Source: Candidatus Gastranaerophilales bacterium
GTDB taxonomy: Bacteria > Cyanobacteriota > Vampirovibrionia > Gastranaerophilales > Gastranaerophilaceae
Direction of reading: 5' to 3'
Assembly: GCA_944326455.1 (NCBI GenBank)
Contig: CALVEA010000005.1
Span: 49,257 to 113,256, forward strand
DNA: 64,000 nt
Under the pieces are notes generated by a model. It saw only the letters and a list, made by a program, of their open reading frames with translations, did not search any database and had not been told where the DNA came from. Shown here piece after piece: positions 29,617-39,767 of the stretch; within the stretch, counting starts at the first letter, position 1, and each line of letters begins with the position of its first letter. Both the position numbers and the translations under genes were made by a program.

Positions 29617-31635
29617 TTGAAAGTAGAAAAGTGTTACAATGACAGTTCAAAATTAACCGTTCAAAGGAATAATAAACAAAACAACCTTCAAGGACGGTAC
29701 AACCCGAATTTCGGTGCTGGTATTGACAGTGTTTTAAATACCGCAGGCGGAATTATGCAGGGTATCGAAAACGGAGGTTTCTTACTCTCATTCCTTATAC
29801 AGGACTGCTTAGGTATGACAATGCCGAGAGTCGGAGCAGCATTCTTGAGAGATAAAGAAGTAACTGGACATTATAATATTCAAGAAGGATTTGAAGTACT
29901 CGGAAGAGAAGGTTTAACCGGACCTTGCATGATGGCTGTTGCTCCTATAATGATGGCTGTTGCTGCAAAGTTTGGAAGGAGCACTAGTGTTAACTCACAG
30001 CTTATAAAACGCTTTGGAAATAGTCTTAGAGAGATGATTTCCAATCCTGAATTTGATAAAACTTTACTTAATAATAAAGATAAATTTAAAGAAGAATTCT
30101 TTAAAACCAATATTCGCAGCATGCTTGAAAATTCTCTGGGCAAAGAAAATGTCAAGCAAGAGAGCGTTGACTATATTTTGAAACAAATTCATAATTATGA
30201 AAAAATTCCTGCAGATGCAAAAATTTCAGGTCTATTTGGAAAAGGCAAATACCGCTCACAATGCATATCTAATATATCTGAACATATAGATAATATTAGA
30301 TATAACGTAACTCCTGATTTAAATATGCTGCAAAAACTCAAGGTCGGTTCAGACACTTTAAAAGATCATAAAGCTTTTTCTACAAAAGATGCAATAGATG
30401 CGATGATTAAATACAGCAATGATGCCATAACATTGAACAAACATGTTCAAAAGTTGGATGCAGCTATGGCTGAAAACATTAAAGACAGTTCTATTGCTAA
30501 AAGAATGATTACAAATATTTCAACAATGGCTGCTACTCTCGGAGTATTATCAGTTTTGCCTAAAATCTATGCAAGAAGTAATATTGCTCCAGGAGCCCAA
30601 ACTGCAAACAAATTGAGAGAAATAAAAGAACAAGAAAGAATGCTTGAGAAAAAACTTGAGCAGGATAAAAAACGTGAAGAGCAGTTGAAAAAAGATTTAG
30701 AAATAGAAAACGAAAAAAATTCCCAGGTAAGTTTTAAAGGCTCCAAATCTCCTTTATCAAAACTCGGCAAATTTATTTCTAATCATACAAATGAGAAATA
30801 TGCTTCTGAACTTGAATATAACGGTCACAACTTTACCAACACACTCATGGCAGGGCTATCATTATTCGGTCTGCTTTTACCAAGAGGGTTGAGGGCTTAC
30901 AGCCGTGCTCAGGTTGATGAGGATGGGAAAAAGGATTTGACGGAACTCTACGAAATACTCATTAGAGATATTTCATCAAGTTTGTCGGTTGTATTTGCAG
31001 TACCAATGCTTACACGAGCATTTGTTACCTCGTATGAAAATAAATCGGGATTTGTATTATTACAAAAAGACAGAAGTAAAAACAGTCTGCAGACGACTTT
31101 GGATTTATTTAATCCATACAGCAGCGCACATGTATTAACAAATTCTGAAATATCGTCTCTTTACAACAATATCGACAACTTGGATAAGATGAAGAACTTC
31201 TGCACCTACATTGATAAAAACAATGGCGATTTGCAAAAAATTCTTTCAAAATCTGAAACTGCTGAGACGATATTCAATGAAAAGACATTAAAACTATCAG
31301 AACTTGATGGTTTATCAAAAGCGGATAAAAACAAGAAGATTATTGAATTCTTTGAGAAATTTAGTACTCAGGCGGAAAAACTTGGTAAGTCGACAGATAA
31401 AGAAAGTCTGAACAACCTTGTTACTAACCTTATGAAAAATGCAAAAACTCCGAAGGGAAACAAAATCACAGCCTTTGCCAGAGGGTTAAATTCAGTGCCG
31501 GGAATACTTACAACATTCTTGATATCACCGTACATACTCGGTTGGTTTATACCTAGATTAACCTATGCTAATACAAGACGTATCCACGAAGAACAGGAAA
31601 GAAAACGCGAAGCTAAACTGAACGCAAAAGGTTAA
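29617..31635 (+). CDS. Large hypothetical protein with membrane segments, lineage-type
   Basis: A 672-residue protein not recognised. It starts at a TTG that follows an in-frame stop, with AAAGGG about 12 nt upstream. After an Asn/Gln-rich N-terminus comes NPNFGAG (about residues 29-35), then hydrophobic stretches near 50-65, 100-118, 300-315, 410-425 and 440-465, and a final one near 630-650. Residues 335-370 are a charged coiled coil, directly followed by VSFKGSK. The NFGAG and SFKG motifs echo the SFK motif of the small protein at 14976-15230. It is convergent with the lytic transglycosylase gene. Probably membrane-associated; no function proposed. Confidence 0.72.
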   Translation: MKVEKCYNDSSKLTVQRNNKQNNLQGRYNPNFGAGIDSVLNTAGGIMQGIENGGFLLSFLIQDCLGMTMPRVGAAFLRDKEVTGHYNIQEGFEVLGREGLTGPCMMAVAPIMMAVAAKFGRSTSVNSQLIKRFGNSLREMISNPEFDKTLLNNKDKFKEEFFKTNIRSMLENSLGKENVKQESVDYILKQIHNYEKIPADAKISGLFGKGKYRSQCISNISEHIDNIRYNVTPDLNMLQKLKVGSDTLKDHKAFSTKDAIDAMIKYSNDAITLNKHVQKLDAAMAENIKDSSIAKRMITNISTMAATLGVLSVLPKIYARSNIAPGAQTANKLREIKEQERMLEKKLEQDKKREEQLKKDLEIENEKNSQVSFKGSKSPLSKLGKFISNHTNEKYASELEYNGHNFTNTLMAGLSLFGLLLPRGLRAYSRAQVDEDGKKDLTELYEILIRDISSSLSVVFAVPMLTRAFVTSYENKSGFVLLQKDRSKNSLQTTLDLFNPYSSAHVLTNSEISSLYNNIDNLDKMKNFCTYIDKNNGDLQKILSKSETAETIFNEKTLKLSELDGLSKADKNKKIIEFFEKFSTQAEKLGKSTDKESLNNLVTNLMKNAKTPKGNKITAFARGLNSVPGILTTFLISPYILGWFIPRLTYANTRRIHEEQERKREAKLNAKG

Positions 31636-31639
31636 TTTC

Positions 31640-32305
31640 CTACAAATAACTGGATAGTATTGAGCGCACATAATTTTGAGTTTCTTTATACGGCGGAACT
31701 CCGTCATACTTGTCGACAGCGCCAGGTCCGGCATTATATGCCGCAAGAGCAAGGATTATGTTGCCATTATATTTATTAAGCATGGACTTGAGATACTTAA
31801 CACCGCCTTCTACATTCTGTTCAGGATCCATAGGGTTTGTAACCCCCAAGCCTTTAGCTGTTGCCGGCATGAGCTGCATAAGCCCCATTGCTCCGACTCG
31901 AGATTTTGCATTAGGATTAAATCCTGATTCTTGTTTTACAAGGGCATTCACCAATTTTTCATCAACTCCATGTTTTTTAGAAACCCGGGAAATCAGCTCT
32001 TGAATTTTTGACTTTGTTGAATAATCGCCTGACACAGCCCCGGCTTTACCGGAATAAATAGAAGCATTTACGCGGGTAGCCGGATTGGTAAGCAAATCTC
32101 CAAATTTTGTTTTTGCTGATGATTTTAAGACTTTATCAAAAGATTCTATATTAGCTTTGTCTGTAGCAGAAATCGCTGTGTTATTCTCAACAGGAACCCA
32201 TTGAGCATTCAGCCTATTAATATAACTATTCATCTGAGCAGCCCGCTGCATCGCACTGGACTGACCTGATGACGATAACAAACTTTGAATCATTGATGAA
32301 AACAT
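31640..32305 (-). CDS. Lytic transglycosylase (SLT domain)
   Basis: A 221-residue protein whose C-terminal domain (about residues 105-221) is a lysozyme-like transglycosylase. The catalytic Glu lies in [13 protein letters not shown], followed by [13 protein letters not shown] and [12 protein letters not shown], all hallmark motifs for cleaving peptidoglycan glycan strands. The N-terminal 100 residues are Ser/Ala-rich without an evident signal peptide, so export may use another route (flagellar or other). The ATG at 32303-32305 is preferred over an upstream TTG, as AAAGGA lies 9 nt before it. Confidence 0.88.
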   Translation of the reverse strand: MFSSMIQSLLSSSGQSSAMQRAAQMNSYINRLNAQWVPVENNTAISATDKANIESFDKVLKSSAKTKFGDLLTNPATRVNASIYSGKAGAVSGDYSTKSKIQELISRVSKKHGVDEKLVNALVKQESGFNPNAKSRVGAMGLMQLMPATAKGLGVTNPMDPEQNVEGGVKYLKSMLNKYNGNIILALAAYNAGPGAVDKYDGVPPYKETQNYVRSILSSYL

Positions 32306-32470
32306 ATTTATTTGTCCTTTCAAGGAGATTGACGGATAAATTTGTCATAAATTTTAATTATTTACAAAAAAATCCACTATATGGTTTAATATTTTTATTT
32401 GATAAGTCAAAAATATGGATTTATTTTTAATAATATGTTAATATAACCTCATAGTGAGGGAGAGTATCAG

Positions 32471-34618
32471 GTGAATAATGATAATTTTTTAATAGAAGAA
32501 AGAGATTTAGAGCAAGCAAGAGATATATGTAAATATATTACTGATTCTGATGTCAGAAATAGAGCTGTTGCAAATGTATTAGCAGGAAACATTGCAGAAA
32601 AGTATTTTACAGAGGTCTCTGTTGATACAAAAACAGGACTACATAATATCGCTGCTGTATTAAAGGATTTGGAGATTTCCGACATCTATATAAACAAATG
32701 TTATGTAGATGTTAGATTATATTTTAATGATAACGAGCTATTCGTGCCAAAAGATTTATTTGACAGAAATCTTTTGCCTTTAGCATTCATGTTTATCAAA
32801 ATAACTCCGGATTTGTCCGGGGGAACTGTGTCCGGATTTGTACTCCCTGAAGAAATTGATACCAGTAAAAGCTATAACGGTTATTATAAAGTCAATGAGA
32901 CAGATTTGGTCTCTTTTTATGAAGTAGAGTCTATCCTTATAGATAAGCAATCCGCAGAATTTATCGATGACATTGACTCAAAAGTTTTTGCATATCTTGA
33001 CGGAACCTTAGAAGATGTAAACGGATTTTATAGAGAATTGTTGAGCTCAGAAGATGCAAGAATTAAACTCGCAATTGCCGCAAAAGCTCAAGATACGTTC
33101 GCTGCAATTAAAGTAACCGGAAACAATACCTCAGAACCTTCTTCAACCGAACAGTTCAATGATTCCGGAGAGAATGACTTGACATTGAGCAATGGTTTTG
33201 AAGCCAGCAGTTTAGATATCGGACTTGAACCTAGCGATGAAGTAACGAATCTGGATATGGATGGTTCTGAAAATATCTCACTTAAAGAAATCGGAACTGA
33301 TAGCCTTATTGAACCGGTAATTTCTCTGGAAGAGTCAGACGAACTGCATATTGAAGAGCTGGAACCTGCAGAAGATATCTTGGAGGAAACAGGAGGCTTT
33401 GAGGAACTGCAAAATTTTGAGAACGACACCGCTGACAGCTCAGAAATTTCTATCCTGCAAGATAACAACTTCACTAATGATTCTAATGAAGAGCTTGTGC
33501 AAGACGAACAAGATGACAATATAACTATTGGTTTAGTAAATGACAATTATTCTGTTGATAACATGGACTTAGCAGTTGATGAAACAGCCTCTGAATATGA
33601 AGAGATTTCTATTGCAGAGAATGACGAAGATGCAGCAGATTTGCAAATTGTTGAAGACTACAACCCGGCACAGGCAGTAAAAGAAATTAGTGAACCGGAA
33701 GTCAATGTTTCTACAGAGCAAGAAGCTACAGAGTTTGAGTATTCAACGGAGGTTACTCCTAGTATAACCGCTATTGAGGATCAAGAAGTTGATGTTAACA
33801 ATCTTGAAGATATGTTAGATGAAGAAGATACATCTATCAACTCTTCGGCAGAAGAAGCAAATTCTAGTGACGGAACAGAGGCTCCGGAAGACGAAGAACA
33901 ATCCCCGCAGATAGATACCTTATTTGGCGATGCGTCCGAAGAAGAAGCCGGGGATATTAATAATGCAGAAGTTTTTAAACCTAAAAAGACCGGTGTATCA
34001 AAAATAATACCTATTGTCGGAATATTAGCAATTGCCGGAGCACTGGGTTATTACGGATATACTAAATTTTTACCTGCACCTCCATCTAATTTACCGCCAG
34101 CTCCGGATTCCGGACAGACAAAAGTTCAACAAGCACCTGCAAAGGAAAAACCGGCAGCTCAAGATGCGATGCCGGTTGAGACAGTTGAAAACGTTGAACT
34201 GCCAGATACAACAGAAGAAGCTGCTGCTGTGTCTATTCCGGCAATTGAACAAAACCTTGATGCTTCAATACTGGTTTCAAATTTATCAGTCAATTGGGAA
34301 GTTCCAAGCGGATATGTCTCAAATAATACGGCGAAAAGGTATTTCCTAAAACTGGGGAAAATTATTCAATTGAACTTGAAGACTGAACTGCTGCTTCTTA
34401 ATAAGCCGCCAATAACCAACAAGATTGCGCTGGAGCTTGAATATGATAAATCTCTTAAAAAATTCAAAGTTAAAGGTATAACTGCCTCTAGCGGAGAAAA
34501 AACGGTTGACGATATTATAACACATACTGTGGAACAAGCTTTAGATATGAAATTGAGAATGAATACTAATTCGTTTAGCAATATAACAGGAAATCCTGTT
34601 CTTGTAATTCATTTGTAA
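32471..34618 (+). CDS. Large acidic membrane-anchored protein with DUF1822-like N-terminus
   Basis: A 715-residue protein starting at GTG behind GGGAG. Residues 1-200 form an ordered domain whose pattern (VDVRLYFNDNELFVPKDLFD, then GGTVSGFVLPEEIDTSKSYNGYYKVNETDLV) resembles cyanobacterial DUF1822 by eye. Residues 205-495 are extremely acidic and low complexity. A single membrane segment lies near 510-528, followed by a Pro-rich linker and a folded C-terminal domain of about 110 residues, likely periplasmic, with a TonB-C-like look. First of a three-gene same-strand set. Function unknown. Confidence 0.75.
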   Translation: MNNDNFLIEERDLEQARDICKYITDSDVRNRAVANVLAGNIAEKYFTEVSVDTKTGLHNIAAVLKDLEISDIYINKCYVDVRLYFNDNELFVPKDLFDRNLLPLAFMFIKITPDLSGGTVSGFVLPEEIDTSKSYNGYYKVNETDLVSFYEVESILIDKQSAEFIDDIDSKVFAYLDGTLEDVNGFYRELLSSEDARIKLAIAAKAQDTFAAIKVTGNNTSEPSSTEQFNDSGENDLTLSNGFEASSLDIGLEPSDEVTNLDMDGSENISLKEIGTDSLIEPVISLEESDELHIEELEPAEDILEETGGFEELQNFENDTADSSEISILQDNNFTNDSNEELVQDEQDDNITIGLVNDNYSVDNMDLAVDETASEYEEISIAENDEDAADLQIVEDYNPAQAVKEISEPEVNVSTEQEATEFEYSTEVTPSITAIEDQEVDVNNLEDMLDEEDTSINSSAEEANSSDGTEAPEDEEQSPQIDTLFGDASEEEAGDINNAEVFKPKKTGVSKIIPIVGILAIAGALGYYGYTKFLPAPPSNLPPAPDSGQTKVQQAPAKEKPAAQDAMPVETVENVELPDTTEEAAAVSIPAIEQNLDASILVSNLSVNWEVPSGYVSNNTAKRYFLKLGKIIQLNLKTELLLLNKPPITNKIALELEYDKSLKKFKVKGITASSGEKTVDDIITHTVEQALDMKLRMNTNSFSNITGNPVLVIHL

Positions 34619-34636
34619 TATGGGAAAAGATATTTT

Positions 34637-36250
34637 ATGGAAAAGAGTAATAAGTATTATGATTTAATAATAGAATTAATCAAAGAAAATAAAAAGTTTG
34701 CAGGACATGAAGCAATCCTTGATGAGATAGCAGACGATGTGTATAACCACGCAAAAGTCGTGTTATCTTCTGTTACAAATGAAGATGTCGTAGCGGCTTA
34801 TCTTGAAAAAGTTATATCTACTTCTATCATCACAGTTTCTAAAAAGTTAAATCATAATGTAAGACCTCAGACCTCCAGTGCCGTAGATGCAATTATGGCA
34901 GCACGCCGTGCGGCAGCAGAATCAAGAGCTGCAATGTATCATTATACACCACCTGTAAATACAGAACTGGTTGATAAAATGATTAATGGTGCTGAGCCAT
35001 CACCGAAGAATGATGTTCCTGTCGTAGAAACACTCCCGGAAGAAGTTAACTGCAACATAGAGGCAGAAACTTTACAAGAAGAATTAACAGAGACCGTTGA
35101 TGATTTTTCTAATACGGACCTTTTAAATGAACTCTCCGACTCATTGGAACCGGCTGAAACACTACAAGAACCTGAATTATCAGTAGAAGAACCGGAAACA
35201 TTACCTGTAGAAGAGAAACAGGAAGATGATATTGTTATTGACAGCGTAGAAGAAATTCCTCAAGAAACTGAAGAGTTGCAAGTTGTTGAATCTCCCATTG
35301 AATCGGAGGATACTTTACTGAACTTTTCAATTGATGAGAATGCTAATGTTGAAATTGTTAATGCCGCGGAAGAGACTGATGAAAGCATGGCTGAGCCGGT
35401 TTTAGATAATTTTATACAAGATGAGCCGGAAGAAAGTGCTATGGATATTACAACAGAGCCATCTTTAATTGAAACAGACTCTCTTCCTATAGAAAATGAG
35501 ACTAGTCCTGAGAATGAATTTGCAATACCAGAAGAGTCAATAGAATTATCAGAAGATCTTTCAGAAAATGTTATTGGCAATACAGACACACAAATTTCTG
35601 AAGAACAGCCTTTAGAAATCTTACAAGAATCAATTCCTGAAATTAATCTAGGAATGGAACCTGTTTCCGATTCGGGATTAGAAAGTTCTCTGCCAAATGA
35701 TAGCGAACCTTTAGAACTCGCTGATACGCAAGATGAAAATTTATTGTCATTAGCTCCGGCAGAAAATTCGGAAGATTTATTAGAAGCTGCCGACACTGCT
35801 GATGCGCTCACTTTGGAACCGGACAATAACGGATTTGAAGAGTTACAGCCGGATATCGGACTGGAGACTTCTTTTGAAGAGCCTGAAAGTCTTCTTGAAG
35901 AAGAGTCTGATGAATTGCCAGAACTGACACCGGTTGATGACTTGAAGTTGGAAGAAGAGCCGATTGCTGAGCAACTTGGTGATAATGCACATGTCCAGGA
36001 AAATATCAAGCCGGATTATTCTTGCTTCAACTATACACCTGAACCTGGGGATTCGTTGTGGAACGAGTCAGATGTTAGAAATGCTTTAGCTGAAATTGAG
36101 AAAAAAAATCCAGAATATAATATAGATAAAGTATATGAACTCAGGTATAATAACGGATGCAATGTCAAAGATATTAGTACTGAACTGAATTTAAGTGAAG
36201 AGAAAGTTATTGATGCTTTGATTGAGATATCTATGCTAGTAAAGGATTAA
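34637..36250 (+). CDS. Acidic protein with N-terminal helical domain and C-terminal HTH-like region
   Basis: A 537-residue protein. Residues 1-75 are a helical domain, followed by a basic Ala-rich bit (AIMAARRAAAESRAAMYHY). Residues 115-450 are highly acidic low-complexity sequence rich in Glu, Pro and Ser. The last 85 residues fold again and contain a helix-turn-helix-like pattern (YELRYNNGCNVKDISTELNLSEEKVIDALIEI) resembling sigma-70 region 4. It has no membrane segment. It lies 18 nt after the previous acidic gene and 7 nt before the ATPase gene, so the three are probably one operon. A regulatory role is inference only. Confidence 0.75.
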   Translation: MEKSNKYYDLIIELIKENKKFAGHEAILDEIADDVYNHAKVVLSSVTNEDVVAAYLEKVISTSIITVSKKLNHNVRPQTSSAVDAIMAARRAAAESRAAMYHYTPPVNTELVDKMINGAEPSPKNDVPVVETLPEEVNCNIEAETLQEELTETVDDFSNTDLLNELSDSLEPAETLQEPELSVEEPETLPVEEKQEDDIVIDSVEEIPQETEELQVVESPIESEDTLLNFSIDENANVEIVNAAEETDESMAEPVLDNFIQDEPEESAMDITTEPSLIETDSLPIENETSPENEFAIPEESIELSEDLSENVIGNTDTQISEEQPLEILQESIPEINLGMEPVSDSGLESSLPNDSEPLELADTQDENLLSLAPAENSEDLLEAADTADALTLEPDNNGFEELQPDIGLETSFEEPESLLEEESDELPELTPVDDLKLEEEPIAEQLGDNAHVQENIKPDYSCFNYTPEPGDSLWNESDVRNALAEIEKKNPEYNIDKVYELRYNNGCNVKDISTELNLSEEKVIDALIEISMLVKD

Positions 36251-36257
36251 TATTTTA

Positions 36258-39215
36258 ATGCTATGTCCCAAATGCAAAAAAGAAATTGAAGACAATTCTT
36301 TGAAATGCAGCTTTTGCGGTGCAAAAGTCGGGTCTTTGTGCAAATTATGCGGAGCATATAACCCAATAACAGCCCAGGAATGCGCACAATGCGGGAATAT
36401 ATTATTAAGAATATGTCCTGATTGTGGTGCCGCGAATCTTCCCGGTGCTATTGAATGCAGAAAATGCAAAACCCCGCTTATTATCAAACAAGAGAAGAAA
36501 GAAACTGTTCAGACTGCACCTAAATATACTGCATCCATGAATTCACAACAAAAGGTTAAAACTCGGCTGTTAGAAGCAATTAAAGATGCGGATTCGAAAG
36601 TTATAACCATAGGCGGAGAAAGCGGTATCGGGAAAAATTTGGTTTTAAGATACAGCATAAGTGAACTTAAAAATGCCAAACTGATTTGGCTGTTGGGGAC
36701 TTGTACGCAAATCTCACAACTATCACCATTTGGTTTCTTTCAGGATGTGTTTTTAAACTTTTTCAATATAAATAATTTTTGCCCGGATACTCTCCAGCTT
36801 AAAAAAAATTCAATTAAATTCTTTAAGCAGGACTTCCCAACCCTCGCAAATAATGAAATATTAGACCTTTTAAATCTCCTGTATCCTGAAAATACAGACA
36901 AGTATGAGAATATTTACTATAACAAAGCCAAAATGTTCATGATAATGAAAAAGGTAGTTGTAACTATCCTTGAAAAAATGAAAGCTGTCTTTATCATAGA
37001 CAATTTTGAACATATCGACGGAATGTCTTATGATTTTCTGGAAGAACTTTTAAAAGATGATTTTATACTGGAACGGAGCAAATTTATTATAATATCCTCT
37101 GAACCAAAACCGGGAATGGGCAGACTGCCATCACCAAAGCTTATTGCTGAGAATTATGTCGATTTGACTATTGCGCCATTTACACCCCAGCAAATAGAAA
37201 TGCTGCTGGGACAGTATAGCGGTCAACGTTATGAAAAAGAATTTCTGGAACATGCAATAAAAGTTGCAAACGGAAATCCCGCTGCCGCTGAACAAATAGC
37301 ACTTCTGGATGGAGATTTCAGAAGGAATCGACTTAAGCAGCCAAAATATGAATCTTTAGAAAATGTTATTGATTTAAGACTAAACCTTCTTAAACAAGAA
37401 GATTTAAGGTCATATAGGATGCTCGTTGCGATGTCTGTGCTTGGCAAAAAGTTCTATCCTGCAATGTTGGAAAACTTTGATAACAATACATCGGAAGAAT
37501 TTGAAAGAATTATTGAAAAACTTGTTGAAAGAGGTTTTATCTCTCAAATTAATACTCTTTCTTTTGAATTTAAAAGCTCTGAAATATGGAAATTACTAGT
37601 CGCTAATCTGAAGAATGATGATAATTTCGAAGAAATACTAAATATGCTCTATGAAATTCTTAGTATTTACAAGCAGTCTTCTATAGCGTTACTTGGATAT
37701 ATTGTTCAAAAATTAAGCAACAACGATCATGCCTTTGAAATATGGACAATCCTATCAAAACAAGCATGTTATATAGGTGATATTGGACTTTATATAATTG
37801 CACAAAAACAAGCTTTGAAGTTAATCGAAAATAAAACTAACCCATTTTTCCAAAAAGTAAAGAAAAATATTTATACTCGAGTAGGGAAACTGCTTGAACC
37901 AATGGATTTTGATGCAGCATTTGAATATCTGCAAACCGCAGTAATGATGCTTGAAGATTCAGATGAATCCGAACATATAGAACTGCTTGGTTATCTGGCA
38001 TCATGTACAATGAAAGCCGGGAATTATTGGGGTACTATTGAATGTATTGATAATGTACTTACAAAAATACCTGAGGACATGAGGTTTGAAAAAATACTTA
38101 TAAAATCAAGACAGACCAGACCTCTTTTAAAACTGGGGAATTACGGGCAGCTCATTAATCTGGTTGAAACTGAGCTTCTGCCGGAAATAGAAAAAGTTCT
38201 CGCAAAAGGTAAAGATTTGTCTACAATAAGAATTTCTGACCTTTACAGAACCTGGATAGGCATATACTTTGATTTTGCAGAAGCTCTTATTTTCCAAGGC
38301 GACAACAAAATGTTTGATGTAATACAAAGCATTTTTGATATCCTTGAAAAAAATAAAACAACTGAACCTGATATAATGTGCAAAACATACCTTCTGCTGG
38401 CACTTGCCAATACTATCAAAGGAGATTTTAAAACCTCTAAAAAAATATTGGAAGACTTGCTAAAAGAATATCCTATTGATAATTTGGATTCCTTTATAAT
38501 ATCCAGGTGGAATTTTATAGATATATTAAATAAATTCTTTGAAAAAGACTATAATACATTATATTCAGAATTATTTAATGTAGCTGCATACGCAAATAAT
38601 GTAAATGATACCTTTACAAAGAATATTCTCAAAACTCTGCTTGCAAAGATACTAAAAGATAATGACCAGACAAAAAAAGCTTTAGAAATATTGGAAGAAC
38701 AGGTTTCATATTTTGCAAAATCAAAAGTTGCAACCGGAGTTCTGCTTTCTTGGTACCTAATAGCAGAAATTAAACTTATTACAAATGGAACCCAATTTGC
38801 ACTTGATATTGCAATGAAGGCACTTGATATTGCACAAGGACCTAATATTAACAATTACTACTTTATAGCATTGTTCAATAAACTAATCGGCGAAATTTAT
38901 CTTGCAAAACAGGACTTTGAGTCTTCTAAAGTATATATTGAAAAAGCAATTTTCATATCTAAACAGTTCGGAATGGAATATATACTCTTGAAGAGTTATC
39001 TGCAGATGGCAAAACTTTATCAAGAGTTAGCTCTGCCTAAAACCAGCAAAAGGATTGATTATATTAAGCAGGCATTAAAAATGTTTCAGATGGCAAAAAA
39101 CTTGACAATCGTACCTGAACAGAGTTCCATTCAGAAAAACATAAAAGAGGAACTCAATGTTATAACTTCTTTCTGCAAGCTTAACGGAATATCTCTAAAA
39201 AAAGATTCCAAATAA
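36258..39215 (+). CDS. Zinc-ribbon / STAND-like P-loop ATPase / TPR protein
   Basis: A 985-residue cytosolic protein. Residues 1-75 contain four Cys-pair zinc knuckles (CPKCKK, CSFCGAK, CKLCGA and CAQCGN, then CPDCGA and CRKCK). A P-loop domain follows at about 100-370, with a Walker-A-like GGESGIGKN (about 117-126) and a Walker B VFIIDNFEHID. The rest (about 470-960) is helical with TPR-like repeats (GDFKTSKKILEDLLKEY, QDFESSKVYIEKAIFI). This layout resembles STAND signalling ATPases of the MalT/AfsR type but lacks any effector or DNA-binding domain. Walker A ends in Asn instead of Ser/Thr. Last gene of the three-gene set. Confidence 0.82.
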   Translation: MLCPKCKKEIEDNSLKCSFCGAKVGSLCKLCGAYNPITAQECAQCGNILLRICPDCGAANLPGAIECRKCKTPLIIKQEKKETVQTAPKYTASMNSQQKVKTRLLEAIKDADSKVITIGGESGIGKNLVLRYSISELKNAKLIWLLGTCTQISQLSPFGFFQDVFLNFFNINNFCPDTLQLKKNSIKFFKQDFPTLANNEILDLLNLLYPENTDKYENIYYNKAKMFMIMKKVVVTILEKMKAVFIIDNFEHIDGMSYDFLEELLKDDFILERSKFIIISSEPKPGMGRLPSPKLIAENYVDLTIAPFTPQQIEMLLGQYSGQRYEKEFLEHAIKVANGNPAAAEQIALLDGDFRRNRLKQPKYESLENVIDLRLNLLKQEDLRSYRMLVAMSVLGKKFYPAMLENFDNNTSEEFERIIEKLVERGFISQINTLSFEFKSSEIWKLLVANLKNDDNFEEILNMLYEILSIYKQSSIALLGYIVQKLSNNDHAFEIWTILSKQACYIGDIGLYIIAQKQALKLIENKTNPFFQKVKKNIYTRVGKLLEPMDFDAAFEYLQTAVMMLEDSDESEHIELLGYLASCTMKAGNYWGTIECIDNVLTKIPEDMRFEKILIKSRQTRPLLKLGNYGQLINLVETELLPEIEKVLAKGKDLSTIRISDLYRTWIGIYFDFAEALIFQGDNKMFDVIQSIFDILEKNKTTEPDIMCKTYLLLALANTIKGDFKTSKKILEDLLKEYPIDNLDSFIISRWNFIDILNKFFEKDYNTLYSELFNVAAYANNVNDTFTKNILKTLLAKILKDNDQTKKALEILEEQVSYFAKSKVATGVLLSWYLIAEIKLITNGTQFALDIAMKALDIAQGPNINNYYFIALFNKLIGEIYLAKQDFESSKVYIEKAIFISKQFGMEYILLKSYLQMAKLYQELALPKTSKRIDYIKQALKMFQMAKNLTIVPEQSSIQKNIKEELNVITSFCKLNGISLKKDSK

Positions 39216-39767
39216 TTATACATAGTCATCAGGATTGCCTGAGTAATCTTGGATTACCCCAGGTGAATCAGAAGCAACAGCAACTTCTGTATAATCTTGT
39301 ACAGATGATCTATATGCAAGAGCTCTTTTATTCAGTTCATCAATAGCCATAGGTCCGGTAAGAACCTCAATCACCTCTCCATTAGCATCATACAGTTTTA
39401 AACGAGGAATCTCAACCCCTTGAGGGGTTTTAAAACCCATTAAAGACATTGGACCATATTCGCCAAAGCCATCCTTAATTTCGTAGTATATCTCTTTTAA
39501 ATTTTCGTTATCCAAGCAAGATAATGCGACATTATTGCTGGTTTCCCTTTGAACCCAGTCCTGTACGGTCTGTGTTTCTTCAAGAAGTTCATTTAATTGT
39601 TCTGAAGTAGCACGTATATTGACATACAAAGGATCCCCCCCTTTGCCAATAGCAGTTGGAGACTTCTCTTTGGATCGAAAAACCCTGTAGTTTGCTTCGT
39701 CAATAACCTTATTATCACCTTGTTGTACAACGTTGGGATTTTTTTCTACTATAAAATCGTCAGCCAT
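39216..39767 (-). CDS. Hypothetical acidic protein
   Basis: A 183-residue acidic soluble protein, convergent with and abutting the ATPase gene, not recognised as a known family. It has no signal peptide or membrane segment. The centre (about residues 80-150) looks folded, with NLKEIYYEIKDGFGEYGPMSLMGFKTPQGVEIPRLKLYD suggesting mixed alpha/beta; both ends look flexible. The ATG is preceded by AAGGAG at 4-8 nt, a good ribosome-binding site. No function proposed. Confidence 0.7.
   Translation of the reverse strand: MADDFIVEKNPNVVQQGDNKVIDEANYRVFRSKEKSPTAIGKGGDPLYVNIRATSEQLNELLEETQTVQDWVQRETSNNVALSCLDNENLKEIYYEIKDGFGEYGPMSLMGFKTPQGVEIPRLKLYDANGEVIEVLTGPMAIDELNKRALAYRSSVQDYTEVAVASDSPGVIQDYSGNPDDYV

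Noticed and set aside
33088..36009. Ser-rich minus-strand frames (152 and 249 codons) inside the two acidic genes
   Set aside because: Low-complexity Ser strings are the antisense reading of Glu/Asp-rich codons. No start signal or family match.
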